Positions 26,466 through 34,834 of a stretch of DNA of 64,000 bases are shown here, piece after piece. Location: positions 3,852,001 through 3,916,000 of the forward strand of contig BPGD01000001.1 in NCBI GenBank assembly GCA_026002855.1, given 5' to 3'. The position numbers and the translations under genes were made by a program. Each line of letters opens with the position of its first letter. Position 1 is the stretch's first letter. This stretch comes from Bryobacteraceae bacterium. Its GTDB lineage: Bacteria > Acidobacteriota > Terriglobia > Bryobacterales > Bryobacteraceae. The notes beneath the pieces were generated by a model. It was not told the origin of the DNA. It ran no database searches and was given only the letters and a program-made list of their open reading frames with translations.

Positions 26466-28429
26466 GGGCGCACCTCGACCAGGCAGTTATAGAAGCATGG
26501 TCCGCCGCCGATGTCGGTCAGCCGGTCGCTGATCAGCACATTCACGTTCACGCCCCCCGGGGCCCGGCCCGGCCAGCGCGTGGCAGGAGCACGCACGACG
26601 CCCGGCCGCACATGCGCCCCGACGCGCGCCCGCAGACGCACCGCGCCACGGGCGTTGTAAACCTCCACCTCCATTCCGTCGTGAATCCCCCGCGCCGCTG
26701 CGTCCTCCGGGTGAATCTCCAGCACGCTGGTTTCTTCCTCCACCCGCGGCAACATGCCAAAGCTCGAATTCAGTCCATCATGGGACTTCGAGCTGACGAG
26801 TTCGAGCGGAAACCGCGCGTCGAATTCCGCACCCAGGCGGCTTTCGGCCGGCGGCGTATAGTCCAGTGCGTCTCCATCGAGGTTCGCCCGCACGCCGGCC
26901 AGCGGCCGATCCGGGACGTTCAGGCGAACGAACCGCTCGCGTTCCAGACGCTCCAGCGTGATGCCGCGCAGGTAAGGCGAGTCCGTCCTGAGCGCCTGGC
27001 GGATCATGTCGTCGTCGCTGTCCTCAAAGCAGGGATCGGCAAAGCCCATGCGCTGCGACAGCTCGCGAAAGATGGCCGTGTTCGGGCGGCATTCGCCCGG
27101 CGGCGGCACGGCCGGCCGCGCCAGTTGCAGATAGTAGTGGCCGTAGGCGAAATACAGGTCCGTGTGTTCGAGAAACGTGGTCGCCGGAAGCACCAGATCG
27201 GCAAACCGCGCCGTATCGGTGATGAAGTGATCGATCACCACCGTGAACAGGTCTTCCCGGCGCAGTCCCTCGACTACGGCGCGCTGGTTGGGGCACACGG
27301 CCGCCGGGTTGGAGTTGTATACCACCAGCGCCTTCACCGGCGGCGAATCCAGCCGCGTGAGCGCCTCGCCCAGCCGCACCATGTTGACCGTTCGCGCCGG
27401 CGGCCCAAGATCGGGGCGTTCCAGCGCCTGCCGGTTGACCTCAAACGCGCCGCTCGTGGTCAACAGCAGCCCGCCCCCGCGCTCGTCCCAGGCGCCGGTG
27501 ATGGCCGGCAGCAGGCTGATGGCGTGCACCGCGCGCCCCCCACGCTCACTGCGCTGCACGCCATAGTTCAGACGGATCACCGCCGGCCGCACCGTTCCAT
27601 ACTCGCGCGCCAGCCGGCGAATGTCGTCCGCCGCAATGCCGGTGAACGCCGCCACACGCTCTGGCGGATAAGCGGCCGCGCGCCTCCGCAAAGATTCGTC
27701 GCCCTCCAGCTTCCTTGCCAGACCCTCGGCATACAGCACGTGCATCAGGCCCAGCGCCAGCGCCAGGTCCGAGCCCGGATACGGAGCCAGGTGCCAGTCG
27801 GCCAGCGCCGCCGTCTTCGTGCGCACCGGGTCGACGACAATCAGCCGCGCGCCCCGCCGCCGCGCCTCCACCACAAACGGCCAGAGGTGGACATTCGTCG
27901 TCAAAATGTTCGCGCCCCAGGCGAGGATCAGGCGCGCATGCACGAAATCCTCTGGCGGCGTCCCCAGCCGGCGGCCATAGGCTTCCATCAGGCCCGCGCC
28001 ACCGGCGGCGGCGCAGATGGTTCGCTCCAGCCGCGAAGCCCCCAGCCGGTGAAAGAAACGGCGGTCCATCGACGAGCCCTGAAGAAATCCCAGCGTCCCG
28101 CCGTAGCTGTAAGGGAGCACCGCCTCCGGCCCAAAATCGGCGGCGACCGATTTCAGCTTCGCCGCCATGAAATCCAGCGCATCATCCCACGAGATTCGCT
28201 CAAAACGGCCCTCGCCTTTCCCGCCGGTGCGCCGTACCGGATACAGAAGCCGCTCGGGGTGGTACTCGCGTTCGAGATACCGCGTCACCTTGGCGCACAG
28301 AAAACCCTGCGTGACCGGATGCGCCGGGTCGCCGCGGAGCCGCACCGCCCGCTCGCCTTCGGTCTCGACGACGATTGCACAGGCGTCCGGGCAGTCGAGC
28401 GCGCACACCGAATGGCGGATCAAACCCAT
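26450..28429 (-). CDS. Molybdopterin-dependent oxidoreductase with [4Fe-4S] motif
   Basis: 659 residues. The N-terminus has the iron-sulfur motif CALDCPDAC and a later Cys in GFLCAKVTRYLEREY. This is followed by the bis-molybdopterin oxidoreductase pattern (RISWDDALDFMAAKLK, LILAWGANILTTNVHLWPFV, LVVYNSNPAAVCPNQ, LVLPATTFLEHTDLYFAYGH). The C-terminal molybdopterin dinucleotide-binding domain has SSKSHDGLNSSFGML and VEVYNARGAVRLRARV. There is no twin-arginine leader, so it is probably cytoplasmic. The family includes formate dehydrogenase-like and thiosulfate/polysulfide-type enzymes; the substrate is not evident. The gene is 12 bp downstream of the Nudix gene. Confidence 0.88.
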   Translation of the reverse strand: MGLIRHSVCALDCPDACAIVVETEGERAVRLRGDPAHPVTQGFLCAKVTRYLEREYHPERLLYPVRRTGGKGEGRFERISWDDALDFMAAKLKSVAADFGPEAVLPYSYGGTLGFLQGSSMDRRFFHRLGASRLERTICAAAGGAGLMEAYGRRLGTPPEDFVHARLILAWGANILTTNVHLWPFVVEARRRGARLIVVDPVRTKTAALADWHLAPYPGSDLALALGLMHVLYAEGLARKLEGDESLRRRAAAYPPERVAAFTGIAADDIRRLAREYGTVRPAVIRLNYGVQRSERGGRAVHAISLLPAITGAWDERGGGLLLTTSGAFEVNRQALERPDLGPPARTVNMVRLGEALTRLDSPPVKALVVYNSNPAAVCPNQRAVVEGLRREDLFTVVIDHFITDTARFADLVLPATTFLEHTDLYFAYGHYYLQLARPAVPPPGECRPNTAIFRELSQRMGFADPCFEDSDDDMIRQALRTDSPYLRGITLERLERERFVRLNVPDRPLAGVRANLDGDALDYTPPAESRLGAEFDARFPLELVSSKSHDGLNSSFGMLPRVEEETSVLEIHPEDAAARGIHDGMEVEVYNARGAVRLRARVGAHVRPGVVRAPATRWPGRAPGGVNVNVLISDRLTDIGGGPCFYNCLVEVRPCAEA

Positions 28430-28441
28430 GATGTGGCAATT

Positions 28442-28864
28442 CTACTCTTTCTTTCTGCCGAGCAGCGGCAGTCGGCGCCGCGCCAGGCGGCGGATGAAGT
28501 CAATGTCGCCGTCCAGAAAGTCATAGCGCGGCAGTTCTTCGGCGCGCTCCCAGACGATCTGCTGGAACGTGCGTGGCTGCGGTTCGCCTTCGAAGTGCTC
28601 CACGCGATGGAACAACAGCACCAGCGGCGGCCGCCCGGTGACGCGCTGCTCATAGCGCGCAATCTCCGGGCCAATGTCGGCCTCGATGCCCAGCTCCTCC
28701 CGCAGTTCGCGCCTCAGGGCTTCCTTGGGAGACTCACCCGGCTCGACCTTCCCACCGGGAAATTCCCACTTCAGCGCATGGCGGTCCGTGGCCAGCCGCT
28801 GTCCGATCAGGAAGCGGCCTTCGCGTTCAAGGACACCGGCGACAACGAGAATCGATCGGGGCAT
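28442..28864 (-). CDS. Nudix hydrolase, MutT/NudG-like
   Basis: 140 residues. The Nudix box is complete at residues 37-59: GGKVEPGESPKEALRRELRE then ELG. Before it is WEFPGGK, as in MutT-type (d)NTP pyrophosphohydrolases, which hydrolyse oxidised or modified nucleotides to monophosphates. The C-terminal half has EELPRYDFLDGDIDFIRRLA. It starts a minus-strand run with the molybdopterin enzyme, lipoprotein and GT-C gene, with short gaps or overlaps. The link with the downstream genes looks like chance operon membership. Confidence 0.9.
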   Translation of the reverse strand: MPRSILVVAGVLEREGRFLIGQRLATDRHALKWEFPGGKVEPGESPKEALRRELREELGIEADIGPEIARYEQRVTGRPPLVLLFHRVEHFEGEPQPRTFQQIVWERAEELPRYDFLDGDIDFIRRLARRRLPLLGRKKE

Positions 28865-28980
28865 GATCGAGACGGGACGGAGAAGCTCTTTATTTAGATT
28901 CTAGTCGAAGGGGACGTGGTTGACAGCCTCACCCGGCACGGTGGGTTCGGGCTCGTGCCACCCGCTGCATGCAAAGGGCC

Positions 28981-29026
28981 TGGCGGCAGCAGAGCCGCCA
29001 AAACGGCTCGCCCGAAAGGCGAGCCG
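28981..29026 (-). terminator. Hairpin pair acting as terminator of the DnaE2-type gene
   Basis: On the minus strand a 9-bp perfect stem (29026-29018 with 29012-29004; CGGCTCGCC/GGCGAGCCG, loop TTTCG) is followed by TTTT at 29003-29000. A second perfect hairpin (TGGCGGC/GCCGCCA, 28981-29000) follows at once. They lie 65 bases past the gene's stop. Confidence 0.7.
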
Positions 29027-29090
29027 AACAAGCGGTCATCGGCCGGCCGCGCGCGTTCCGGCTGCGCCGTGGCCCCTCGTTCTCAGCCGC

Positions 29091-32000
29091 TCAGACGCCT
29101 TGCACGCGCGGCTCTGAAAAGGCGCTCTGCCGGGTCGGCTGGGGGAGAACCCGGAGAGCGCGGAGGGTGAAGCCGCAGCGGTTGTCGAAGGGCTCGACGA
29201 TGGCTTCAAGGCCAATGACGGGCTGGACGGTCCAGTGACCGTAGTCGCGGTAGACGTCAGCAAACAGGGCGGCCTCGAGGAAGCCGGTCCAGTCGGCGAG
29301 GGTCACGAATTTCATGACGCCGTTGGAGGCAGGGTGGCGGCGGTCGGCCACGATGAGACCAGCCACACGGATCGCCTTGCCGTAGAAGTCCTGCTGGCGG
29401 CGCCAAAGTTCGGCGGCCGGGAGGTAAGCGCGCCAGTCCACATGTCCGGCCCACAGGGCCAGCGGGTGGAGGCTCACCGGGAAGCCGAGAACCTCGGCCT
29501 CCCAGCGGGCGCGGTTCTCCTCCGTGGGCTCGAAGGCGGGCGGAGGTTCGGCTTCAACCAGCCGGCCGCGCCAGCCGTAGGCCTCAAGCCGCTGGAGACG
29601 CCAGAACAGGCCCCCGCAGGGCTCGCCAAAGGCGTCCAGCGCGCCGGCCTTCAGCAGGGCGAGCCACTCGGTGCGGGCCGGTTCGGCGCGGCGGTAAAAA
29701 TCGGCCGGGTCGCGGAAGGGACGGCGCTCGATGATGCGCTCGAGCGTGGCCTGGGTGAGGCCGCGGACCTGGTCCAGCGGAAGGCGGATCTGACGGCCGT
29801 GCACGGTGAAGCGGCGGGGATCGGAGAGGTGGATGTCCGGCGGCAGAAACTCCGCCCCCAGCCGGAGCGCTTCCAGCACATAGACGATGGGCGCATAGAA
29901 GCCCCGCCGGGAGCTGAGCACGGCGGCCAGAAATTCGAGCGGGTAGCGGGTCTTGAGCCAGGCCCCGGCGTAGGCCTCGACGGCATAGGCCGCTGAATGG
30001 GCCTTGTTGAACATGTAGCCGCGGAATTCGCTCACCATCTGCCAGACGCGGTCGATCTCGGCGGGCGTGCGGCCGACAGCGAGAGCGGAGCGGCGGAACT
30101 CTTCGCCGAGCTGTTCGATCAGGGCCGCGTCGCGGTTCTTGACGAGGGCGCGGCGCAGCAGATCGGCGCGGCCCCAGCTCATGCCGGCAAAGCCGTTGGC
30201 GACCAGCAGGATGTGCTCTTCAAAAGCCATCAGCCCACAAGTGTCTGCCAGCAAAGGCTCCAGTGACGGATGAGCGTATTCGACCGGCTCGAGCCCCTGG
30301 CGGCGGCGGGCAAAGGCCGTCTTCTTGCCCTCGTTGGCGGCGCCGGGACGGATGATGGATTCGACGGCGGTGAGTGTGTCGATGTCGCGGCAGTTGGTCA
30401 TCACCAGCAGACTGGTCATGGCGGGGGACTCGATGTGAAAAACGCCGCGGGCGTTGCCGGTGGCGATGGTCTCCCAGGTGGCGGCGTCGTTCCAGTCCAG
30501 CCGGGACAGATCCGGCTTTTCTTTGTGGTTGGCAGCGATGTTTTCAAGCGTTTCCCGAAGGACGGTGAGGCCGGCTTGGCCGAGCAGATCCATCTTCAGC
30601 AGGCCGAGCTCCTCGACGTCTTCCATGTCGTAATGGGTGGTGAGCCACCCCTTGGAGGAGACAAAAAGGGGCATCCGGGAGGCGAGCGGGTCCGCACTGA
30701 GCACGAGTCCGCAGGGGTGCATGGCAAAGTGGCGGGGAATGCCGTCAAGCTCGCCGGCGATGCGAAGGATGGTGGCGTAGGGCTCTTCGTTCCAGGGCAG
30801 ATGGCGGCATTCGGGTGTTTCGAGCACCGCTTCCAGGGCATCCCCGTGATGGCGGGGGAGGTGCTCGGTAAAGCGGCGGGCCTCCCGCTCGGGGATGCCA
30901 TAGACCTTGGCGATCTCAGCCACCGCGGAGCGGCCCTGGAAGGTATGGACGGCGCCGATCAGCGCGGCGTGTTCGCGGCCGTACTTTTCAAAGACATGTT
31001 CGACGACTTCGTCGCGGCGATCCCAGGGCAGGTCGAGGTCAATGTCGGCCAGCTTCGAAAACTGCATTCGCTCCCGGTTCAGAAACCTTTCAAAGCAAAG
31101 GCCGAAGCGGAACGGGCAGACATTGCTGATGCCAAGCAGGTAGCAGACCAGGCTGCCGGCGGCGGAGCCGCGCGCCAGCGTGTCAATGCCGCGCGAGGCG
31201 CACCACTCCACCAGGTCGGCAAAGACGAGAAAGTAGCCGGCATAGCCGACCTCCTCAATGATGGCCAGCTCGCGCTGGAGCCGCTCGAGTACATGCGCGG
31301 CCGGCGACGGGCCATAGCGGCGCGCAAGCCCGGCCTGGACCTTCGCTCGCAGAAGCTGGACGGGGTTGTCACAGGGGAACTGAGGGAAGCGGATGTCGCC
31401 AAGGGTAAAGTCGAACTGGCAGCGCTCGGCAATGCGGAGCGTGTTCTGGAGCGCCTGCGGAAGTCCACCAAAGTGACGGGCGATGTCGTCGGGTGAGTGC
31501 CAGTGGTAGCGGCCTGGCGGGAGCTTCTCCGGGTGGCTCTGACCAAGCAGCGTAAGGGTCCTCATGGACTGGAGAATGTCGTACTTGAGCCATTCCTGCG
31601 GCTCGAGATAGTGGACATCGACAGCCGCCGCCAGCGGAACGCGGCGGCGCCGCGCCAGCTCGACAAGAAAGCGGGCAAGCCGCAGGGAGTCCTCGTTGTG
31701 AGGGTTGATCTCCAGGGCGAGGTTTTTCCCGTAAGTCGCATGAAGAGCGCGGAGTTCCTCCTCGCCGGCGCGCCCGCGCCGAAGCGCCTGCCCGACGGGA
31801 CTGCGTGCGCCGGCCAGGCAGATCAGCCCCTCCTGGTAGCGGGCAAGCTGATCGACGGCAATGCCGGCGGGATTGAGCCTTCGGGGGCTGGTGGAGCCAT
31901 TGGCTTGAGAGCTCAGTTGTACTGGAAGTTTTTCTGGATATCCATTGTTCAGATCAGCACTTTCACATTCACGCAGGGCGGCCTCGGTGAGCAGGCGGCA

Positions 32001-32264
32001 GAGGTTCTCATAGCCGCGGGCGTTCTCGACCAGCAGGACAAGCGAGCCACCCCCGGCCAGGGTGACCTCGGCCCCGATCACTGGGTGAACGCCGAGCTGC
32101 CGGGCACGCTTGTAGAAGCGGACGGCCCCGGCCAGGGTGTCCCGATCCGTGAGCGCCGCGGCGGCCATGCCGGAGGCGTGCGCGGCCTCGGCTGCCTGTT
32201 CGGGGCTCATGGTGCCATCCAGCAGAGAGTACCAGCTATGGCAGTGGAGCGCAGCCAGAGTCAT
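29091..32264 (-). CDS. dnaE2: DNA polymerase III alpha subunit, DnaE2 (error-prone) type
   Basis: 1057 residues, close to the DnaE2 length and shorter than replicative DnaE1. PHP domain at the start (LHCHSWYSLLDGTMSPEQAA). The palm has LARGSAAGSLVCYLLGI and the metal-binding DIDLDLPWDRRDEV. Further motifs are PRHFAMHPCGLVLS, KMDLLGQAGLTVLRETLENI and MFNKAHSAAYAVEAY. The helix-hairpin-helix and OB domains follow (LPLDQVRGLTQATLERI; IRVAGLIVADRRHPASNGVM). DnaE2 normally works with ImuA/ImuB in damage-induced translesion synthesis; neither partner is in the window. Residues about 100-130 are an extra segment of lower GC inside the PHP domain. A possible -10 (TATACT) lies about 20 bases before the ATG; no LexA box was recognised. 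Confidence 0.9.
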   Translation of the reverse strand: MTLAALHCHSWYSLLDGTMSPEQAAEAAHASGMAAAALTDRDTLAGAVRFYKRARQLGVHPVIGAEVTLAGGGSLVLLVENARGYENLCRLLTEAALRECESADLNNGYPEKLPVQLSSQANGSTSPRRLNPAGIAVDQLARYQEGLICLAGARSPVGQALRRGRAGEEELRALHATYGKNLALEINPHNEDSLRLARFLVELARRRRVPLAAAVDVHYLEPQEWLKYDILQSMRTLTLLGQSHPEKLPPGRYHWHSPDDIARHFGGLPQALQNTLRIAERCQFDFTLGDIRFPQFPCDNPVQLLRAKVQAGLARRYGPSPAAHVLERLQRELAIIEEVGYAGYFLVFADLVEWCASRGIDTLARGSAAGSLVCYLLGISNVCPFRFGLCFERFLNRERMQFSKLADIDLDLPWDRRDEVVEHVFEKYGREHAALIGAVHTFQGRSAVAEIAKVYGIPEREARRFTEHLPRHHGDALEAVLETPECRHLPWNEEPYATILRIAGELDGIPRHFAMHPCGLVLSADPLASRMPLFVSSKGWLTTHYDMEDVEELGLLKMDLLGQAGLTVLRETLENIAANHKEKPDLSRLDWNDAATWETIATGNARGVFHIESPAMTSLLVMTNCRDIDTLTAVESIIRPGAANEGKKTAFARRRQGLEPVEYAHPSLEPLLADTCGLMAFEEHILLVANGFAGMSWGRADLLRRALVKNRDAALIEQLGEEFRRSALAVGRTPAEIDRVWQMVSEFRGYMFNKAHSAAYAVEAYAGAWLKTRYPLEFLAAVLSSRRGFYAPIVYVLEALRLGAEFLPPDIHLSDPRRFTVHGRQIRLPLDQVRGLTQATLERIIERRPFRDPADFYRRAEPARTEWLALLKAGALDAFGEPCGGLFWRLQRLEAYGWRGRLVEAEPPPAFEPTEENRARWEAEVLGFPVSLHPLALWAGHVDWRAYLPAAELWRRQQDFYGKAIRVAGLIVADRRHPASNGVMKFVTLADWTGFLEAALFADVYRDYGHWTVQPVIGLEAIVEPFDNRCGFTLRALRVLPQPTRQSAFSEPRVQGV

Positions 32265-32407
32265 GGTGTAAGCATTTATAGTATAACGCCGGATTCAGCG
32301 AATGGGAAGAGAAGGCGAAAACAGCGGCGGAGAATCGCGCGCGGGCGTCAGGTTATCCGCGGCCAATCGCCCGCCGCGGTGATGACGATCCAGGGAAGGA
32401 GCCCGCC

Positions 32408-33790
32408 TCAGCTGCCATAGCGTTCGAGGAAGGCGGCCACGGTCATCGTGCCCTGGTAGAAATTCTCGAGCCGGAACTTTTCGTTGGGAGAGTGGAGGCC
32501 ATCGTCGGGCAGGCCGAAGCCCATCATCACGGTGGGGATGCCGAGGTGGCGGGCAAAATCGCCAACGATGGGCACGCTGCCGCCGGAGCGGATGAAAACG
32601 GTGGGCTTGCCCATGATTTCGCGGAAGGCTTCGGCGGCCGTATGAATGGCAGGGTGCTCCGGATTGACGACCACTGCGGGGCTCGCCGAAAGTTTCCTCA
32701 CCGAGGTGCGGATGCCTTTGGGCGTGTTGGCGGCTACCCAGTCAGCAAACACGCGGAACATTTTCTCTGGATCCTGATTTGGCACCATCCGCATGCTCAC
32801 CTTGGCCACGGCCGTGGCGGGGATCACCGTCTTGGCGCCGGGCCCGCTGAAACCGCCGCCGATGCCGTGGACTTCAAGAGTCGGCCGGGACCAGATGCGT
32901 TCCAGCACCATGCGGTCCGGTTCGCCGACCAGGCACGGGGCGCCCACTTCCTTCTCCAGGAACTCTCGTTCGGAGAAGGGCAGCGATTTCCAGGACTCGA
33001 TTTCGGCCGGCGCCGGTTCAGCCACGTCGTCATAAAAGCCGGGAATGATGACGCGCCCTTCGGCGTCCTTGGCCCTGGCGAGCAGCTCGATCAGGCCGTA
33101 GACGGCGTTCGGGGCGGCGCCGCCGTACAGGCCGGAATGCAGGTCGCGCGCCGGCCCGCGCGCCTCCACCTCCATGTAGACGAGCCCGCGAAGGCCGGTG
33201 CACAGGGTGGGCATGCCTTCGGCGTAGAGGGCGGTGTCGGAGACGAGCGCGGCGTCGGCCTTCAGTTTCGCCGGGTTCTCGGCCACATATCGGGCGACAC
33301 TCGCCCCGCCCACTTCTTCCTCGCCCTCAATCAGGAGCTTCACGTTGACGGGCAGGCGGCCGTGGACGGCGAACAGAGCCTCCACCGCCTTGATGTGCAT
33401 GTACATCTGCCCCTTGTCGTCGGCCGCGCCGCGGGCGTAGAGATTGCCATCCCGTACCTGAGGTTCGAAAGGCGGCGAGATCCACTCTTCCAGCGGGTCC
33501 GGCGGCTGGACGTCGTAATGGCCGTAGCAGAGGACCGTGGGCTTGCCGGGGGCGTGGAGCCAGTCAGCGTAGACGAGCGGATGGCGCTGGGTGGGGATGA
33601 TCTCCACATTCTCAAGCCCGGCGGCGCGAAGCCTCTCAGCGACCCACTCGGCGGCGCGCGCGACATCGCCCGTGTGGGCGGGATCGGTGGAAATCGAGGG
33701 GATGCGGAGAAAATCCTTCAGTTCTTCAAGAAACCGTTCAGCGTGGGTGCGGATGTAATCGTTGGCGGCCTGCGACATGGGGCTCTCCAT
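32408..33790 (-). CDS. M20-family dipeptidase / metallopeptidase
   Basis: 460 residues from the ATG at 33790 (AAGGGG 6 bases upstream); ATGs at 33805 and 33778 are alternatives. Metal ligands are His91 and Asp93 (YGHYDVQPPDP), Asp124 (ARGAADDKGQMY), Glu157/158 (LIEGEEEVGG), and a later His near HSPNEK. The dimerisation lid is inserted about residues 190-360, with ARDLHSGLYGGAAPNAVYGL. This matches the family of cytosolic di-zinc dipeptidases (CNDP/DapE-like). There is no signal peptide, so it probably acts on imported peptides. Its leader carries a terminator-like hairpin. Confidence 0.9.
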   Translation of the reverse strand: MESPMSQAANDYIRTHAERFLEELKDFLRIPSISTDPAHTGDVARAAEWVAERLRAAGLENVEIIPTQRHPLVYADWLHAPGKPTVLCYGHYDVQPPDPLEEWISPPFEPQVRDGNLYARGAADDKGQMYMHIKAVEALFAVHGRLPVNVKLLIEGEEEVGGASVARYVAENPAKLKADAALVSDTALYAEGMPTLCTGLRGLVYMEVEARGPARDLHSGLYGGAAPNAVYGLIELLARAKDAEGRVIIPGFYDDVAEPAPAEIESWKSLPFSEREFLEKEVGAPCLVGEPDRMVLERIWSRPTLEVHGIGGGFSGPGAKTVIPATAVAKVSMRMVPNQDPEKMFRVFADWVAANTPKGIRTSVRKLSASPAVVVNPEHPAIHTAAEAFREIMGKPTVFIRSGGSVPIVGDFARHLGIPTVMMGFGLPDDGLHSPNEKFRLENFYQGTMTVAAFLERYGS

Positions 33791-33823
33791 CGGAAACCCC
33801 TTCATTATACGGGCGGCCGTGAG

Positions 33824-33862
33824 AAAAAAGCAGGCCGGGCGGCCTCCGCCTGCCGCCCGGCC
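33824..33862 (-). terminator. Terminator-like hairpin in the leader of the M20 peptidase gene
   Basis: A perfect 11-bp stem (GGCCGGGCGGC, 33833-33843, with GCCGCCCGGCC, 33852-33862) is followed on the minus strand by TGC and TTTTTT (33829-33824). It ends about 20 bases before the peptidase's ribosome binding site. It could end antisense transcription from the right, or work as an attenuator of the peptidase gene. Confidence 0.6.
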
Positions 33863-34189
33863 TCGAGTGGCTGCCGAGCTCAACCCGCACGCGGGCCGCG
33901 CCCAGGGACGGCCGCCGAATCCGTCCCTGTCTTTGCCCCGCCTGACGCGGCCCGCGCGCCTCACCCGGGGAGCACGCAGGCAGCCGGCCCAGCCCGGTAT
34001 GGCGGACCGCGCCGCGCCGCACGGGCGCAGCCGGCCCCTCCACAGCCGAAAAATAGCGGCGAATTTCTGCGGAATGCCCCAGAAATCCGCCGCATTTTCC
34101 TGAAATGCAGGCAAATATTTTTTCCCGCCGGCGGTGACGCCCGCAGCCGCGCTTGCCCCGCGGCGCCCCGGCGCGGAAGAATATGGGCC
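33863..34189. other. Divergent intergenic region with two further hairpins
   Basis: Between the divergent peptidase and cyclophilin genes. It holds GCGGCGAATTTCTG (34056-34069) pairing with CAGAAATCCGCCGC (34080-34093), 13 of 14 bp. Next is GCATTT (34092-34097) pairing with AAATGC (34103-34108). The sequence here is AT-richer than its surroundings. No protein gene is seen. Confidence 0.5.
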
Positions 34190-34828
34190 ATGCGGCCCCT
34201 GTTCGCAGCCCTGCCCCTGCTCGCGCTCGCCGCCTGCGGCGGCCCCGCCCCAAAACAGGAAGCGAAGAAGAAACCGGCGCTGCCCGCTGCCATGCCGGCG
34301 GTGTGGAAGGCGCGTTTCGAGACAAGCCAGGGCGTCTTCGTCGTCGAAGTGCGCCGCGACTGGGCGCCGCTGGGCGCGGAACGGTTCTGGAAGCTGGTCA
34401 CGACGGGTTTCTTTGACGACTCGCGCTTCTACCGCGTGCGCCCCGGCTTCATCGTCCAGTTCGGCATCGCCGGCGACCCCGCCGTGCAATCACTGTGGAA
34501 CTCCGCTCCGCTGGCTGATGATCCGGTCAAGCAGCCGAACCTGCGCGGCACGGTGAGCTTTGCTCAATCCGGCCGCGCCAGCCGCCGCACGCAGGTCTTT
34601 GTCAACCTGAAGGACAACCGCGCCCTGGATCGCGGCGGCTTCGCGCCGTTTGGCCGTGTGGTCGAGGGTATGGACGTGCTCGAAAAGCTCTATGCAGGCT
34701 ACGGGGAGTGGTCGCCTCCGGGACGCGGGCCGGAGGCGGCGCGCATCCAGACGCAGGGCAACCGCTATCTGGACGCGCAGTTCCCGCGGCTCGACCGCAT
34801 CCTGAAGGCGCGGGCCGTGATCGACTGA
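34190..34828 (+). CDS. Cyclophilin-type peptidyl-prolyl isomerase, lipoprotein
   Basis: 212 residues from the ATG at 34190. The signal sequence MRPLFAALPLLALAAC has a lipobox with Cys16, so the enzyme should be anchored in the envelope. The cyclophilin fold follows from residue 42 (RFETSQGVFVVEVRRDWAPL, FYRVRPGFIVQFGIAGDP, GTVSFAQSG, TQVFVNLKDNRALD, FAPFGRVVEGMDVLEKLY). The catalytic Arg in FYRVRPGFIVQFG is kept. It catalyses cis-trans isomerisation of prolyl bonds in exported proteins. The gene ends 6 bp from the convergent DUF389 gene. Confidence 0.9.
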   Translation: MRPLFAALPLLALAACGGPAPKQEAKKKPALPAAMPAVWKARFETSQGVFVVEVRRDWAPLGAERFWKLVTTGFFDDSRFYRVRPGFIVQFGIAGDPAVQSLWNSAPLADDPVKQPNLRGTVSFAQSGRASRRTQVFVNLKDNRALDRGGFAPFGRVVEGMDVLEKLYAGYGEWSPPGRGPEAARIQTQGNRYLDAQFPRLDRILKARAVID

Positions 34829-34834
34829 GCCGCC

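Noticed and set aside
26612-28897. 761-codon plus-strand open frame
   Set aside because: Antisense shadow of the molybdopterin oxidoreductase and Nudix genes caused by high GC; no family likeness.
32492-34189. Long plus-strand open frame ahead of the cyclophilin gene
   Set aside because: It is antisense to the M20 peptidase with His/Arg/Gly-rich content; the cyclophilin start with a lipoprotein signal is at 34190.
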